From positions 1 through 29,941 of the forward strand of contig CAVEUM010000024.1 of NCBI GenBank assembly GCA_963618735.1: a DNA stretch of 29,941 bases. Direction: 5' to 3'. Shown here piece by piece: positions 21,319 through 28,731 of this stretch (position 1 is its first letter; each line of letters starts with the position of its first letter). The translations under genes and the position numbers were made by a program. The notes under the pieces were generated by a model that was not told the DNA's origin, did no database searches, and saw nothing but the letters and a program-made list of their open reading frames with translations. The stretch is from CAKUFA01 sp963618735 (GTDB taxonomy: Bacteria > Bacillota > Clostridia > Christensenellales > Aristaeellaceae).

Positions 21319-22308
21319 TTATTTCAGAATTTCGTCAATCTTTCGGAGCTCTTCTTCGCTGAAGGGGGCAGAATTCAGTGCCTGGATATTCTCCAGAATC
21401 TGCTCGGGACGGCTTGCACCGATAAGTGCGGACGTGACCACGGGATCACGCAGCACCCAGGCCAGCGCCATTTGAGAGAGCTTCTGTCCGCGGGCAACGG
21501 CAATCTCGTTCAGCGCGGCGATTTTCGCAAGCTTCTCGGGGGTAATGGCGGCAGGCTTCAGGTAACGGGGATCGTGTGCCGCACGGGAATCCGCGGGAAT
21601 ACCATTCAGATACTTGCCCGTAAGCAGACCATTCTGCAGGGGTGCAAACACGATGCAGCCGACCTTCTCCTTGCGGAGTACATCCGTCAGGCCATCCTCA
21701 ATCCAGCGGTTCAGCATGGAATAGCTTGGCTGCTCAATCAGGCAGGGCGTGCCGAGGTCACGCAGCACCTCAATGGCCTTCTGCGCCTGCTCGGGCTTGT
21801 AGTTGGAAATGCCCACATACAGCGCCTTGCCGCTGCGGACGATGTGATCCAGCGCGCCCATGGTCTCTTCGATGGGCGTATCGGGATCAGGACGATGATG
21901 ATAGAACACGTCTACATAGTCCACATGCATCCGCTTCAGGGACTGATCCAGGCTGGAAATCAGGTACTTGCGGCTGCCGTGATCACCATAGGGACCCTGC
22001 CACATGTCGTAACCGGCTTTGGTGGAAATGAAGAGCTCATCACGATGGGTGTGCCAGTCACGATCCATATGGATGCCAAAATTACGCTCGGCTTCGCCAT
22101 AAGGGGGGCCATAATTGTTGGCCAGGTCAAAATGGGTGATGCCGTTGTCAAAAGCGGTGCGGAGCAGGCTCTGCTGCACGCCAAAGGGCGTGATGTTGCC
22201 GAAGTTATGCCACAAACCAAGGGAAATGGCAGGGAGCATAACGCCGCTGTTGCCGCAACGGCGGTAGGTCATACTGTCATAGCGAGTGGGGGAAGGAATA
22301 TAATCCAC
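21319..22308 (-). CDS. gpr: Aldo/keto reductase, L-glyceraldehyde-3-phosphate reductase (YghZ/Gpr) type
   Basis: A 329-residue cytoplasmic NADPH-dependent reductase. The chain follows E. coli YghZ closely: RYDSMTYRRCGNSG at the N-terminus, LPAISLGLWHNFG, and THFDLANNYGPPYGEAE with Asp61 and catalytic Tyr66. ISTKAGYDMW follows with catalytic Lys97, then SRKYLISSLDQSLKRM, and the C-terminal NADP-binding SALIGASRPEQILENIQALN. YghZ acts on L-glyceraldehyde 3-phosphate and methylglyoxal; that specificity is inferred for this protein. Translation starts at GTG (22306-22308), supported by a near-perfect AGGAGGTG (22316-22323) seven bases upstream. It has its own promoter downstream of the symporter gene. 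Confidence 0.9.
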   Translation of the reverse strand: MDYIPSPTRYDSMTYRRCGNSGVMLPAISLGLWHNFGNITPFGVQQSLLRTAFDNGITHFDLANNYGPPYGEAERNFGIHMDRDWHTHRDELFISTKAGYDMWQGPYGDHGSRKYLISSLDQSLKRMHVDYVDVFYHHRPDPDTPIEETMGALDHIVRSGKALYVGISNYKPEQAQKAIEVLRDLGTPCLIEQPSYSMLNRWIEDGLTDVLRKEKVGCIVFAPLQNGLLTGKYLNGIPADSRAAHDPRYLKPAAITPEKLAKIAALNEIAVARGQKLSQMALAWVLRDPVVTSALIGASRPEQILENIQALNSAPFSEEELRKIDEILK

Positions 22309-22337
22309 GATGCTGCACCTCCTGTAAGGATACCTCC

Positions 22338-22366
22338 ATTATAATCCCTTTGATGGAAATGAACAA
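22338..22366 (-). promoter_or_regulatory. Promoter of the aldo/keto reductase gene
   Basis: On the minus strand TTGTTC (22361-22366), a 17-bp spacer and perfect TATAAT (22338-22343), ending 15 bases before the ribosome-binding site. The -35 box is weak. Confidence 0.6.
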
Positions 22367-22427
22367 GAACATTTGCTGACCGAGGCAAAGCCTTGACGGC
22401 CGTGGTAGAATCATAGAGATGTGACCA

Positions 22428-23903
22428 TCAGCCATTGCTCTTCCGCAGGGACAGCTCATCGCAAATGCGCTTGTATTCCTGCTCATCAAGCTTGTAATGC
22501 TTGCGGTACAGCACGTGGGACAGGAGCATCAGTGCGAAGGGAAGCACAGACATCAAAATCAGCAATCCGCGGGTCTGCGAAGTCTGCACCTGAGACAGCA
22601 CCCGGTCAATCTGATCCAGTTTGGCAGCCTCGTCCAGCAATCCCTGAGATGCCTGCTGTTCCAGCGTAGAAATTTGGTTGGTATAGGATGTGACGCCAAA
22701 GACCAGGTAGCTGATGGAGGTCAGCGCCGCAATCACAGCCGATGCCAGCTTGGTGAGGAAGGGACGCAGGGAAGCAATGATGGCTTCATCCCGCTCGCCG
22801 TGGCAATATTCGTTGTATTCCACGGTGTTGATGATGGAAATCATCATGATGAGATAGAAGCAGTACTGGCCAAAGTTGGACAGCATGTAGCCGGCCGTTA
22901 CCAGCCAGAATTTGAAGTCGCTCTGTCCAAGAACGAGACCGCACAGCAGCATCAGCGCATAGCCGATGCCGGAAATCAGCATCATGATGTTCATGAGCTT
23001 TTTCCGCTGCACCTTGCGGGAAATGGCCGGGTAGAAAATCATCAGGAAGGCTGTTGCCGCCATGCCCACCATGGTGAACAGGGAGTACAAACCGCCGCGG
23101 TAGCCGAAGTCCAGGTAGACGTAGGTGGAGCCGATGCCGCCGGCAATCAGGCCGTTGCCGATTTGCTGAATCAGGAAAATCAGGGCAATCCACAGCAGCT
23201 GATCGTTGCGGGTCACAGTGCGGATGATTTTCTTGAAGCTGACAGGCGGCGCCTTCTGCGCCAAGTCGTCACGGTTTTCTTTCACACCGAAGATGGTGAA
23301 GCATAGCATCAGCGGGGCAATGAGGCAGATGACCAGCGCCACCAAGCCGTAGGCAGTTTGCGTGTTGCCGCCCAGGGCGTATGCGCCGGTGGTGAGAAGG
23401 GGAATCAGCACGCTGGCAGCCGTGCCGCCGATGCCGGCAAACAGGGAAGCGCGGGAAGTGAAACGGTTACGGGTGTCTTCATCTGATCCCAAAGCCGCCA
23501 CCATGCCCCAATAGGAAATATCGTGCATGGTATAGGTAATGGAATACAGGAAGTAAATAACGCCGAAGAAAACGACAAAGCCCCAGCCCTCCAGGGTGGA
23601 ATTGAAGGCGGCATAGATGACGATGCTGGTCAGCAGAATGCCAATGGCCAACCAGGGCTTGAACTTGCCGAAGCGCGTCCTTGTGCGCTCGATAATATTG
23701 CCCATGATGGGATCATTGAAGGCATCGAAAATGCGGGCAAGCACCATGATGGTGGTGATGGCCGACAACTGTGCCGCCGTTAAATTACGGGTGAACAGAA
23801 TGTACGTAAGAATAAAATTGTTGAACAGGGCATAAATCATGTCCCGTCCGACGGTACCCAAAGGAAACATCCAGAGATTCTTGCGTGTGCGCTTATCATC
23901 CAT
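22428..23903 (-). CDS. Glycoside-pentoside-hexuronide (GPH):cation symporter
   Basis: A 491-residue membrane protein of the MelB/XylP/UidB-like family, with twelve predicted helices. The family motif DPIMGNIIERTRTRFGKFKP lies after the second helix, and the N-terminal LGTVGRDMIYALFNNF matches the usual opening with its cation-site Asp. A hydrophilic segment near residues 405-445 (TLEQQASQGLLDEAAKLDQ) is an insertion typical of one GPH branch. The frame is open well upstream into the opposite gene. The ATG at 23903 is chosen because the motif-bearing protein and the promoter at 23937-23965 begin there; the ribosome-binding site AAGGGG is modest and 12 bases away. The sugar is unknown. It lies upstream of the aldo/keto reductase on the same strand, and both may serve carbohydrate use. 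Confidence 0.9.
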   Translation of the reverse strand: MDDKRTRKNLWMFPLGTVGRDMIYALFNNFILTYILFTRNLTAAQLSAITTIMVLARIFDAFNDPIMGNIIERTRTRFGKFKPWLAIGILLTSIVIYAAFNSTLEGWGFVVFFGVIYFLYSITYTMHDISYWGMVAALGSDEDTRNRFTSRASLFAGIGGTAASVLIPLLTTGAYALGGNTQTAYGLVALVICLIAPLMLCFTIFGVKENRDDLAQKAPPVSFKKIIRTVTRNDQLLWIALIFLIQQIGNGLIAGGIGSTYVYLDFGYRGGLYSLFTMVGMAATAFLMIFYPAISRKVQRKKLMNIMMLISGIGYALMLLCGLVLGQSDFKFWLVTAGYMLSNFGQYCFYLIMMISIINTVEYNEYCHGERDEAIIASLRPFLTKLASAVIAALTSISYLVFGVTSYTNQISTLEQQASQGLLDEAAKLDQIDRVLSQVQTSQTRGLLILMSVLPFALMLLSHVLYRKHYKLDEQEYKRICDELSLRKSNG

Positions 23904-23936
23904 ATGGCTCTGTGCCCCTTTCCATGCGTTACATGT

Positions 23937-23965
23937 AGTATAGCATATCATGAAGGAAATGGCAA
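23937..23965 (-). promoter_or_regulatory. Promoter of the GPH symporter gene
   Basis: On the minus strand TTGCCA (23960-23965), 17 bp and TATACT (23937-23942). It rules out translation starts further upstream on that strand. Confidence 0.7.
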
Positions 23966-24000
23966 GAATATTACCAGACACAACAAAAGGAGATTGCCCG

Positions 24001-24951
24001 ATGAAACTGATTGCGCCGAAAGGATATACGGACTTTGCCTGCATCGCGGGGGCATGCCGCCACACCTGCTGTAAGGGCTGGGAGATTGACATTGATGACG
24101 CATCGATGGCACGGTATCGCGCCTGCACGGGCGCGCTTGGCGATGCGCTTTGCCAGGCCATCGACACGGATGAGGAAGGGCAGCATTTCCATCTGCTGGG
24201 GGAGGAAGAGCGCTGTCCCATGCTGATGGAAAACGGCTTGTGCCGCCTGATCTGCGAGGCGGGGGAGGACGCGCTGTGCCAGATTTGCACGGATCATCCC
24301 AGGTTTCGTCATTTCATGGGGGATCGAATTGAAATCGGCCTGGGGCTGTGCTGCGAGGAGGCAGCTCGGGAACAGCTGGGCAGGGAGGAGCCTTTTTGCC
24401 TGACGACCCTGGAGGATGACGGAGCGAACGAAGCACCTGACCTTGAGGAGCAAGGCTTCTATCGGTGGCGGCAAGGCCTGCTGCAAATGGCGGCGAATCG
24501 CAGCCAAACCATGACGGAACGCGCATCGTCGCTGGCTGAATGTGTTGGCGGCCAAATGATCGAAAATATGGCAGCGTGGGCGGATGATCTCCTTTCCCTG
24601 GAAATTCTGTCGGAGGACTGGCGGAATTTGCTGATGCGGCTGAAAAATCATCATTCGGATGACGCGGCGTATGATCGCTTGCCGATTCCGTCAGAGCAGC
24701 TGCTGTGCGCCCTTTTGTACCGTCACATGGCGGATGCACTGGAGGACGGCGAGGCGGCTGGTCACGTGATGGTGTCGCTGTTCCTGTGGCAATTGTGCAT
24801 GACGCTTGCCGCAGTGACGCATGCCGAAACCGTGGAGGAACTGGCGGATATCGCCCGAATGATGTCCTCAGAGCTGGAATATTCGCAGGAGAATCTGGAT
24901 GAACTGCTGGTGTGGATGACGGATGGCGAAAGTGTCGAAAATGCTCCCTGA
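24001..24951 (+). CDS. FliB-like lysine N-methylase family protein (Cys-rich)
   Basis: A 316-residue protein. The start at 24001 follows AAAAGGAGA (23985-23993) by seven bases and places the conserved opening at the N-terminus. The N-terminal half carries the FliB pattern: FACIAGACRHTCCKGWEIDID with Cys14, Cys19, Cys23 and Cys24, then ERCPMLMENGLCRLIC, GEDALCQICTDHPRF, and LCCEEAAREQL. The family is named after the flagellin lysine N-methylase of Salmonella, in which the cysteines probably hold an Fe-S cluster. The protein is shorter than FliB (about 400) and no flagellar gene is nearby, so its target may be something else. It is divergent from the GPH symporter gene; the two share an intergenic region of about 97 bases. 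Confidence 0.82.
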   Translation: MKLIAPKGYTDFACIAGACRHTCCKGWEIDIDDASMARYRACTGALGDALCQAIDTDEEGQHFHLLGEEERCPMLMENGLCRLICEAGEDALCQICTDHPRFRHFMGDRIEIGLGLCCEEAAREQLGREEPFCLTTLEDDGANEAPDLEEQGFYRWRQGLLQMAANRSQTMTERASSLAECVGGQMIENMAAWADDLLSLEILSEDWRNLLMRLKNHHSDDAAYDRLPIPSEQLLCALLYRHMADALEDGEAAGHVMVSLFLWQLCMTLAAVTHAETVEELADIARMMSSELEYSQENLDELLVWMTDGESVENAP

Positions 24952-24967
24952 AATGATCACAAAACTA

Positions 24968-24996
24968 TTGACATTGTGAATAATGGTATGTATAAT
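24968..24996 (+). promoter_or_regulatory. Consensus promoter of the AraC-type regulator gene
   Basis: Perfect TTGACA (24968-24973), 17 bp and perfect TATAAT (24991-24996). In-frame ATGs at 24983 and 24998 fall inside or at the edge of it, so translation must start further down, at 25043. Confidence 0.88.
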
Positions 24997-24997
24997 G

Positions 24998-25015
24998 GAC
25001 ATTATGGAAAATGTC
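24998..25015. promoter_or_regulatory. Inverted repeat at the transcription start of the araC-type gene (candidate operator)
   Basis: GACATT (24998-25003) and AATGTC (25010-25015) form a dyad right after the -10 box. A repressor bound here would block initiation, so autoregulation is plausible but unproven. Confidence 0.35.
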
Positions 25016-25042
25016 TTATTAGGTGGAAGGGGTGCTTGTCCG

Positions 25043-25954
25043 ATGGAATCTTACCTGTTTCGTAACATGGAGGCAGAGCCCGACTCGCTGGTTGTGGAAG
25101 GGTGGCATAAGCCCGGCAGCCTGACCCGCTCCAGCGGCGCGTGGATTCATGCGGCTGGCAGCACCATGTTGGAAAAAGGGGATTACGAGATTAAGCCCCA
25201 TGACCAGTGGGTTTGGTTTGCGGTAGACAATGGCAAAGTCGATCTTCAGTGGCAGGATAATGTGCTGGAGCTGGAAGAAGAGCAGACTTGCTTCCTGCCT
25301 GCCGGAGATAAAGGCGCCACGATTCATGCCGAGGATCAGTGCCGCGTTTTGTGGATGGCTCTTGAGGGCCCCCTTGCTCCCATGGTGGTGCGCAAGATGG
25401 GCGCCTTGCTGCATATGCCCCTGAAGCAGGGTGCTTTGCCCAGCCAGATGTACCTTGCTAAGCAGATTGTGCAGGTAATGGTGCGTCACAGCGGCACGTC
25501 TGATGCGACATATCAGCTGCAGCACCTGATGTATGGCATGCTGGCCAGTCACTGGGGTCAGCCTGTGGCCATGGACGCCATGCTTTCCCATGAGATTGCC
25601 AAGGTGGTGGACACCCTTCGCGCCAACAAATATAAGGATAATTTCTCCTTGGCCGAAATGGCCGCCATTTCCCGTATGCCTATGGAAACCTTCCGCAAGC
25701 GCTTCGTTAGCGAGGTGGGCATGCCGCCGCTGAGCTATGTGCTGCACTGCAAGATGGAGCGTGCGAAGGAGCTTCTCCGCGAGCAGGATTATACTGTGCG
25801 TCAGGCTGGTGCGGAAGTGGGCATGCAGGATCCTTACCACTTCTCCAAGCAGTTCAAGAATATTGTGGGTATCAGCCCCTCTGCCTTTATGAAGCAGGCG
25901 GCACAGCCGGATGCCACCATCCGCCGTCACAGCGGCGAAAAGAAAAACAAATAA
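25043..25954 (+). CDS. AraC-family transcriptional regulator
   Basis: A 303-residue regulator. Residues 1-110 have the character of a cupin-like sensor domain (beta-rich, with GDYEIKPHDQWVWFAV and a CFLPAGDKGATIHA segment). Residues 190-288 form the double helix-turn-helix DNA-binding domain: the first helix pair is at FSLAEMAAISRMPMETFRKRFVSEVG, and the second ends in the family signature VGMQDPYHFSKQFKNIVGISPSAFM. The start at 25043 is chosen because the promoter excludes upstream ATGs and GGAAGGGG lies about 11 bases before it. The ligand is unknown. Possible targets are itself and the downstream transglutaminase-like gene. The Lys-rich tail (GEKKNK) is unremarkable. Confidence 0.9.
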   Translation: MESYLFRNMEAEPDSLVVEGWHKPGSLTRSSGAWIHAAGSTMLEKGDYEIKPHDQWVWFAVDNGKVDLQWQDNVLELEEEQTCFLPAGDKGATIHAEDQCRVLWMALEGPLAPMVVRKMGALLHMPLKQGALPSQMYLAKQIVQVMVRHSGTSDATYQLQHLMYGMLASHWGQPVAMDAMLSHEIAKVVDTLRANKYKDNFSLAEMAAISRMPMETFRKRFVSEVGMPPLSYVLHCKMERAKELLREQDYTVRQAGAEVGMQDPYHFSKQFKNIVGISPSAFMKQAAQPDATIRRHSGEKKNK

Positions 25955-25969
25955 CGAAGACTCAATGTG

Positions 25970-26003
25970 GAGGGAGGACTTCTCATGCAGAAGCGCCTCC
26001 CTC
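25970..26003 (+). promoter_or_regulatory. Hairpin masking a ribosome-binding site and ATG before the transglutaminase-like gene
   Basis: GAGGGAGG (25970-25977) pairs with CCTCCCTC (25996-26003), and inside it CTTCT (25979-25983) pairs with AGAAG (25989-25993), leaving CATGC as the loop. The strong Shine-Dalgarno sequence is in the stem and the ATG at 25985 is in the loop. There is no T-run, so it is not a standard terminator. Confidence 0.6.
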
Positions 26004-26023
26004 ACGTCGTCTATGGAGGGTTC

Positions 26024-27370
26024 ATGATGGATATTGATCGCATGGTACGTTCGCAAAGCGTGCCTCTGCCGGAGCATATTCTTCGCCGCAGGGAAGCGGG
26101 CGACCTGGACGGTGCTGTCCGTGCTATTGACGTCTTTCTGGCACGGGATCATCTTCCGCCCATGCTGCGGGATCGTCTGCTTTGCGAGAAGGAGCGCATT
26201 CGCCGCCTGCCGACCCAGTATCCGTGGAACCGTGAACAGGCGCTGGAAAAGCTCCGCGGCGAAATCGGAGACATCACCGAGGCGGACTTTGATCGCTTGG
26301 AAGACGAGGGCGTGGTGGATTTCATCTACCTGAACGGTGAAAAACGTTATTTCGTGCGGTTTCATCGCTCCATCGGCAAGCAGGGCAGGGTTGATCCCGC
26401 AGATGCCTGGCTGGATCCTATGGTAGAGGAAATCATGGTAAAGGGTGAAATGGAGAAACACATCACCCTGGATGTGAAGCTTTCCCTTGTGCCTGAACGC
26501 TTCACCCCCGGGGAATACCTGGCACATCTGCCTTATCCCCTGGAGGAGTGCCAGCAGAGCGAGGTTTCGCTGGTGGCGGGGACGCCGAACGGCATTACCG
26601 ATGGCAAGACGGGTGCGCGTACAGCCTGGTGGCGGAAGCAGATGGACGCATGGGAGGATTTTCACCTGCGCTATCGCTATGTGAGCCGCATTCGTTACGC
26701 AGATCCCCTGCACGCGCCTGCGCCTGCGGCACCCTTGTATCCCAATACGCCTGAACCGACGGCGGATGATTTGGCGGAAGAGCCGCCGTTCATTCGCTTT
26801 ACGCCGTATCTGAAATCTTTGGCGCAGGAGCTGACGCAGGGCGAAACAACGCCTGCGGGCAAGGCTTGGCGCATTTATGAATTTGTTACCACCAGGATCA
26901 ACTACAGCTTTGTGCGGGATTATTTTCAGCTGGATCACATCGGCGAATTCTGCGCAGTGAATCTGCGCGGTGACTGCGGCTTGCAGGCATTGCTTTTCAT
27001 TCAGCTGTGCCGCATTTGCGGTATCCCTGCGCGGTGGCAGAGCGGCATGAGCATTGACCCTGGCTATGCGGGCAGCCACGATTGGGCACAGTTCTATCTG
27101 GATGGCTGGGGCTGGCTTTTCGCGGATCCCAGCTATGGCGGAAGTGCCTGGCGAGCGGGCAACGCGGTGCGGCATGCCTTCTACTTCGGCAATATCGATC
27201 CCCTGCGCATGGCCGCCAACTGTCGGTTTGAAGCGCCACTTGAGCCAGCCAAACAAGCATTTCGTGTAGATCCCTATGATAATCAGTCCGGCGAACTTGA
27301 GCGCTTTGGTGCTGAGATGCCCTTTACCGGCCGCGACCTCGACTGCGACGCGGTGATGGTGGAGGAGTAA
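26024..27370 (+). CDS. Transglutaminase-like (papain-fold) domain protein
   Basis: A 448-residue protein counted from the ATG at 26024. GGAGGG (26015-26020) is close by and best placed for the second ATG at 26027. An ATG at 25985 has a stronger ribosome-binding site, but that site is buried in a hairpin, so the start is uncertain by 13 codons. The catalytic triad of the transglutaminase-like superfamily is visible: Cys318 in RGDCGLQALLF, His352 in GSHDWAQFY and Asp368 in FADPSYGG. No signal peptide or membrane segment is seen, so it is probably cytoplasmic. The N-terminal 250 residues (with a VDFIYLNGEKRYFVRFH segment) are unassigned and may select the substrate. It is 69 bases downstream of the AraC-type gene. 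Such proteins are usually cysteine proteases or peptide amidases. Confidence 0.82.
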   Translation: MMDIDRMVRSQSVPLPEHILRRREAGDLDGAVRAIDVFLARDHLPPMLRDRLLCEKERIRRLPTQYPWNREQALEKLRGEIGDITEADFDRLEDEGVVDFIYLNGEKRYFVRFHRSIGKQGRVDPADAWLDPMVEEIMVKGEMEKHITLDVKLSLVPERFTPGEYLAHLPYPLEECQQSEVSLVAGTPNGITDGKTGARTAWWRKQMDAWEDFHLRYRYVSRIRYADPLHAPAPAAPLYPNTPEPTADDLAEEPPFIRFTPYLKSLAQELTQGETTPAGKAWRIYEFVTTRINYSFVRDYFQLDHIGEFCAVNLRGDCGLQALLFIQLCRICGIPARWQSGMSIDPGYAGSHDWAQFYLDGWGWLFADPSYGGSAWRAGNAVRHAFYFGNIDPLRMAANCRFEAPLEPAKQAFRVDPYDNQSGELERFGAEMPFTGRDLDCDAVMVEE

Positions 27371-27378
27371 GCAAAAGC

Positions 27379-27546
27379 TCAAAATGAACAGAAAGAAGCT
27401 GCTGCAAAACAAGGCTCTGCAGCAGCTCCTTTGGTTTTTGGAGGGAAGGGGGAATCCTTCACTTTCATCGAATAGAAATTGGCATCAAAGATCCGGTAAA
27501 TGGTATCACTGCCCGTTTCGCCAATCTTGGTGAAGAACCAAAATTT
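27379..27546 (-). other. Open frame without a start codon, possible gene remnant
   Basis: A 55-codon open frame on the minus strand beginning just after a TGA. Its first half reads like real protein (KFWFFTKIGETGSDTIYRIF) and then becomes Ala-rich where it crosses the terminator hairpin. There is no ATG, GTG or TTG with a ribosome-binding site. It could be the tail of a deleted gene, or chance. I do not recognise the sequence. Confidence 0.25.
27397..27439. terminator. Hairpin terminator between convergent genes
   Basis: AGCTGCTGCA (27397-27406) pairs perfectly with TGCAGCAGCT (27418-27427). Plus-strand readthrough meets CCTTTGGTTTTT (27428-27439); minus-strand transcription meets a T-rich TCTTTCTGTTCATTTT. 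It therefore may end both the transglutaminase-like gene and the amidohydrolase pair. Confidence 0.65.
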
Positions 27547-27570
27547 TCAATTGCATGGAAACGACATACA

Positions 27571-28731
27571 TTAACCTTTGCTATAAACAACCTTGCCGTT
27601 GATGATGGTCAGCATCACTTGCGCCTTCGGCACAACGCACGGCATCGCATCAAATACCGCGATATCAGCATCCATGCCTGGGCGAAGCATGCCAAGACGA
27701 TTGTCCAGTCCAAGCATTTTCGCAGGATTAACGGTCAGCATTCGCAAAGCTCGGATAGGATCCATGCCAGCTCGTACGCATTCACCAACCTGTGAAACCA
27801 GCATCTGCGCGCCACCGAGCAGTGCATCAGTCATCATAGCTGTTGTTACACCGGCGTCATCGAGAAGCTTCATCGAATTGAAGTCGACCTTGCAGCCCTC
27901 TCCGGGGAAAAGGCCAATATAAATCGGGCCATAGATGACGCCGCGCAAATGCTTACTGGAAGACAATTCTTCCACAAAATCAGAAGCACCCAGGGCGTGA
28001 TCCAGCGTGACGTCAATATCAAACTCATCGGCAATGTTCAGTACTGTCATCATATCCTGCTGGTATGAATGCACCTTCAAAGGAATTTTCTTTTCCATGA
28101 CTGGAATGCCATGTTCCATGGATGCGTCATAAGGCGGGAGCTTGGAGATATCATCTCCGGCATCAGCCTTTTTCTTCATGTATGCCTGCACTTTTGTCAG
28201 ATAGTCACGGAGCGTTTGTGCGATGCCCATACGGGACATAGGACAACGATTTTTTCCATTGTAAACGCCTTTGGGATTGATGCCCATAGCAGCTTTTAGC
28301 GCTACAGGATCGGCAATGACCTGATCAGCCAGTCCATTGCCTGCAGACTTCATAGCAATGCACCAGCCGCCCACTACATTGCCGCTGCCAGGTGCTATGC
28401 AACTGGTGGTAATGCCATATTCACATGCAATTTTAAAGCCTAAATTAGAGGGATCAATAGCATAATAGGCATCCAGCTCGGCAGTTACAGGGTTTGTCAG
28501 CTCATTAAGATCCATGCCTGCAACGTTTTCAGTAAGGTTGCTGCGGTGCGCATGAGCATCTACCATGCCAGGCATGACGATTTTGCCCGTCATATCCAGC
28601 ACTTCGCAGCCATCAGAAGGAAGGTCTTTACCAACATGCACGATTTTGCTGCCGTTGATCAGCACGTCTCCATTTTCAATGATGCCTTCATCTGCCATGG
28701 TCAGTACTGTGCCATTTTTTAGCAATAACAC
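27571..28731 (-). CDS. Amidohydrolase-family metal-dependent hydrolase
   Basis: A 386-residue hydrolase of the amidohydrolase superfamily (imidazolonepropionase/COG1228-like). It has an N-terminal beta sandwich (MLLLKNGTVLTM...GKIVMPG), the metal motif DAHAH with His60 and His62, then His221 in LKVHSYQQDM, His245 in TLDHALG and Asp302 in MMTDALLGG. The C-terminal GLDNRLGMLRPGMDADIAVFD is the usual closing of the family. All expected metal ligands are therefore present, and it should be catalytically competent. The substrate is unknown. Translation starts at GTG (28729-28731), inside the end of the upstream paralogue, with AAGGAGATG about 11 bases upstream; the 13-base overlap implies coupled translation. 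Codon use is more AT-rich than in the central operons. Confidence 0.88.
   Translation of the reverse strand: MLLLKNGTVLTMADEGIIENGDVLINGSKIVHVGKDLPSDGCEVLDMTGKIVMPGMVDAHAHRSNLTENVAGMDLNELTNPVTAELDAYYAIDPSNLGFKIACEYGITTSCIAPGSGNVVGGWCIAMKSAGNGLADQVIADPVALKAAMGINPKGVYNGKNRCPMSRMGIAQTLRDYLTKVQAYMKKKADAGDDISKLPPYDASMEHGIPVMEKKIPLKVHSYQQDMMTVLNIADEFDIDVTLDHALGASDFVEELSSSKHLRGVIYGPIYIGLFPGEGCKVDFNSMKLLDDAGVTTAMMTDALLGGAQMLVSQVGECVRAGMDPIRALRMLTVNPAKMLGLDNRLGMLRPGMDADIAVFDAMPCVVPKAQVMLTIINGKVVYSKG

Noticed and set aside
23904..24290. A 129-residue N-terminal extension of the GPH symporter
   Set aside because: It is antisense to the lysine N-methylase-like gene and upstream of the mapped promoter motif; the family proteins begin near MDDKRTRKNLW.
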